Assembly (NCBI RefSeq): GCF_022539315.1
Contig: NC_066315.1
Span: 101,537,990-101,601,989, forward strand
Reading direction: 5' to 3'
DNA: 64,000 nt
Origin: Serinus canaria
Taxonomy: Eukaryota > Chordata > Aves > Passeriformes > Fringillidae
Below the pieces are notes generated by a model. It worked only from the letters and a program-made list of their open reading frames with translations, was not told the origin of the DNA and ran no database searches. Below, piece after piece: positions 60,355 through 64,000 of this stretch. A program made the position numbers and the translations under genes. Numbering within the stretch: position 1 is the first letter of the stretch; every line of letters begins with the position of its first letter.

Positions 60355-62296
60355 ACATCTCTCACATGATGAAGACTTTTGAGGCTTTTTTCTTCATTGC
60401 TTAAGGAAATAAGCAGAAGTATCAATGATTTTTCTAACTGAAGAACTCATATGCTGTGTTATGTTTTTTCAAGTAATGTGCTGGCCTAGTGAAGTAAATA
60501 ACAAGTCCAAATCTCTCCAGAGTCAATGTAATAATTTTTAGATTTCTCCTCCTTCACTGATTTAATATTATTAACTGAAAGATCTGGTTTCCTGAAGCTA
60601 AGCGTAGCATAATAAGAAATTATTTAATTTATGATCCAAAAACTTTAAACTTGCAGAATGCACATTCTTAAACTAAAATGACTAGAAACTGTTCTTTATG
60701 TTGACAAAAAAAGAGGATTTTGATGGAAACGAAAAAATGTATAGAGAAAAATGTTGGCAAGTTGGCCAAAATAAGAAGTTGACATATTTTTCATCCAAAT
60801 TAACAATCACAAATTTTAAATCTGAATTTCAAGATGTTTCAATTGGACTCTAAATACTGTTTTGAAATGCCGCTCCAGTCCACATCTTGGAAACTTTTCG
60901 CATCTTGGAAATTGGTCTTTGTAGGTTGCTCCTGGTGCTTGGCTCCTGTAACAGAGTGGTGTTCCTGGCCAGGTGACATGCCCTAAGTGGCTGCTGGGAC
61001 AAGGCAGTGTATTTGGGCATTTACCAGTCACAAGTGGTGTTAAGAATTTGGCCCGTGTGCCAGAGCTAGCGAGTAGCCTCAGAGAAGTAGGTACAAGACA
61101 TTTCAGCATTAACTTCCAGTCACGTATTAGTGCAACACTTCAGAAGAAAATTTTTTTCTTTCAGTCAAAGGCTGAATCACTAACTTTGGTTAGGCCAAAA
61201 GCCTGAAGCCTTCCAATTTTCAAAGTCTTTGCTTGTTGGCTAGACTTTAAATTTTACACAGAATGCAGCTTTCTTTTCAATTTAAAATAAGAATAGGAGG
61301 AGCCTTCTCACCAGATTTGACCAAATGTACAACCAGTGTGATTGATGACAGCTGAGAAGCAAATTCTATAGCCCTATTGTATTTTACATTTATCCCAATC
61401 AACTTGACCCCTGACTATCTTCTTTCTACTTTCTTCTTGTTTTTTTCCTTTTCTTTTGTCCACCTCAAGAGTATTTCTGAGCACCTTGACAGCTTCTCTG
61501 AGTGACAGCCATGGTAAAGCCACTGTGCCAGAAAAGGATTCTTTCCATGAGTGGATCCCACATTTTCCATTCCTTTGAAGAACCCTACCACCACTAAAAA
61601 TAATAGATGCATCCAGAGTTATGCTGCCGTGAGGCTTAGGATGAGAAAACTTCAGTACTTACCAGAAGCAAGAGTAATATTCCGCATACAATCCTCTGAA
61701 AGGTTATAAAATTAAACTTGTATCATTTGAGACACACAGAAGTGGTGCTGTTGTCATAGATGATGAGATATGACTACAGGCCCTGCAGCCTTTCAGTTCC
61801 TTTTCCTCCTGTCATCTGCACAGCTAATATCAGATGACAACACTGAGATCCACCAATTCTTTTCTAATGCCCTGCTCAAAACTAGAGCCAGCACGTGACA
61901 TTACAGATTCTAGCTCCCTCCAGTGCCCTTGCTGGCTTCTTCTATCTTCCTCCCACTCAGATGCAAATACATATGTCGTTATTTGCCTTTCATGCATGTT
62001 TCTAAACAATAAGAGTGGTATACATTATTTTTTTTTTTTTACAGGAAGAACACTACTCTCAGTCATGAGAGATAATTTTCTGTATCTCTGAGGAAGGTAT
62101 TTGCAGGAGCCTTGACTGAGGAATGAAAAAAAAAACTAAGGCAGATCAGTAGAAATTATTTTCTTAATGGTAAAATCTGAATTATACATTAAAGCACCAT
62201 TTATTCAATCAATTTTATTATTCTGTTTAAAAAGGCAGTCACTTTTATGTGTTTCATATGCTTGCAAAGGTTTATTAGCTTGAGTAAAAGGTCATT
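60355..62296. other. Unassigned unique sequence
   Basis: No gene recognised. Contains a small direct repeat (catcttggaaa) at about 60882 and 60902 and a T13 tract at 62028-62040 followed by acag. Confidence 0.55.
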
Positions 62297-62330
62297 ATTA
62301 TTCAATTGAATAATTTAATTTTAAATTATT
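62297..62330. repeat. Two overlapping AT-rich palindromes
   Basis: attattcaattgaataat (62297-62314) is a perfect 18-bp palindrome. It overlaps a second one with 10-bp arms, aataatttaa (62309-62318) and ttaaattatt (62321-62330), around a TT centre. Confidence 0.9.
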
Positions 62331-64000
62331 GGTATTGCACTTCATAATATAACTGCTTTTGCAGATGCATTTGATTATGTCAAATTCACCTTTTAATCCT
62401 CTGTCTGGAGATAATTTTCTTGAATCGTTCAGTGTTTCTCACCCTTGTAGTGGTATCCTAATGAACACAGAGTCCAGCCTCATATCTTCCATGTAAATTA
62501 CTGTGCATACCTCTTCTAGTCAGATCATATCAGGGGCTATCCAGTGTCATATAATCCTGGGTACTGACATGTGGAAAATCTTTTCAGGTGATTAATGCCA
62601 TAGGCATCTAATTTTCCTGCAAAGCAATATTGCAGTGTTTACTTGAATGCCAGACCTAGGGATATGAAATGGGCATTTAGAAAAGTTAATAATCTGGCCC
62701 TAATCCCCTCCAAGAATTATCTGTTGGTATTTCTAAAAATAATTGCAGCTTTATTCCTTGTCACCAATGGAATCCCATATTAATTTATTACATGCATTGT
62801 TCATTAAAAACTTGGAATTTTGCATGGGTGAAATAAATATATGTAAAGCTACACATAAAATACCTTTGCATTTGAAACATACTAAGTCATAAAAATTCAC
62901 AAAATATTTGTTTCATTGCTTTGTTTTCTTAATGCTTGAGCAAAAACACCCTTCAAAATAATTTCATGTTTGCTAGAAACATAGGATTTGTCCTTGACTG
63001 CACACTTGGAGACTGTGATTTCTGGGCCCAACACTGAAATTCTCCATTAAGACAACAAATCATACACAAAACAATCCAACACAATAAAATATCAGGGCAG
63101 GCAGACCCAGGGTGGAATATTCTGTGAGCACTGATTCCTCATTGCTGGCGTTCAATATCACACCAAAAATGTCAGTGTGACCAGAGGTGCTGCCTTTACT
63201 CACATGTACCTATGAATTACATAATTGTTTGCTGTTATCAAGCTGCTCTTCTCTCTGCTGAGGAGTTTTTTCCCTCAGCCAGGCATAGTCCATTAATTTC
63301 ACTAGAAGCAGGATCAGTTTTTCACAGCCTTTCATAATTTTGAACAAATTAAGTTTTAGAAAATAATCAATTCCTGAGATTTGACATAGGAAGCACATTG
63401 AAAATGGCTTTGAATACTCATAATTAGCTCAAGAATTACAGTCTCATTCCTCTCTTACACTGCCATTACAAGCGTTTATCTCAACAGATTTCAACAGAGC
63501 TGCTTCTGTTTTACACTGGTGGGAGGGAACAAAAAACCCCGAGTTGCATAAATTGTTAACAGCTCTTTCATTCTGCCTCTTTATTACCAGATAAAACTTT
63601 GATGAAGGACATTCACAGAAGATCAATATGAGAAACCACATAAGACCTGACTTCTATGCTACTGGCTGGTACTGAAAATCCCAGAAATAACTATTTGTTT
63701 TTGAAGCTCTTACTTAAGGTGATGACTGGGTTGATGCTGCTTTTCCTGAAAGAAACATTTAACCCTTAGGAGATGTACTGCCTCCTGAGTAAAGTTTCTC
63801 CATAGCTCAGATTGCAGGGATGCGGGAAAGGAGAGCAGTTGTACATCTAGCAATGAGCAACTCCATCCTTTTGTGAGGGAAGAAGCCACAGTCCTTTCTG
63901 TGCTTTGTGCAGATGCTGCTCCCAGCTGATGTGAAGCACTGCTGTCAGCATCCTAGGAGGCTCCATGTGAAGGGCTGCTTGTCTCACCAGGGGAAGTAGG
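62331..64000. other. Unassigned AT-rich sequence to the window end
   Basis: No gene, RNA or interspersed repeat recognised. Confidence 0.6.

Noticed and set aside
62028..62094. T13-acag acceptor-like site with a 50-nt segment before AAG|gtattt
   Set aside because: The tract is a simple T run and the donor is poor; the frame closes before the donor.

Overview
The window looks like a gene-free stretch of a bird nuclear genome, either intergenic or inside a very long intron. It is AT-rich and CpG-poor, with long gaps between repeats. The recognisable interspersed repeats are of avian type: four CR1 non-LTR retrotransposon segments and one solo LTR of a bird endogenous retrovirus family. I found no protein-coding gene I can support, no rRNA, tRNA or known ncRNA, and no CRISPR array. 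Almost every open frame is short, overlaps others on both strands, or comes from a repeat.

Layout. At 128-215 and 420-875 lie two old CR1 pieces on the minus strand; the second retains a decayed reverse-transcriptase block. A 25-bp x3 tandem repeat is at 1767-1841. At 7290-7826 two polypyrimidine (CTCCT)n arrays flank a core of about 260 bp that is extremely rich in CpG, unlike the rest of the window. A solo LTR (+) is at 11511-12540, followed by a 3' CR1 segment (-) at 13444-14510. A perfect 33-bp tandem duplication at 15328-15393 carries an ETS-IRF composite-like motif in each copy. The middle of the window (16-42 kb) is mostly unique sequence with microsatellites, A or T tracts and one diverged duplication. 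Two more CR1 copies (+) are at 42795-43410 and 46320-46999. The last 17 kb is again mostly unique sequence.

The most notable structures are perfect inverted repeats: 30-bp arms with a 1-nt centre (44621-44681), 19-bp arms (6530-6575), 17-bp arms (10461-10499), and smaller ones at 47534-47577 and 62297-62330. A candidate recursive-splice (zero-length exon) site lies at 55669/55670, and a strong acceptor-like site followed by an open frame lies at 57262-57582. Both are on the + strand and would fit a long intron of a + strand gene, but this is inference. No genes work together here; the functional content, if any, is regulatory or structural.
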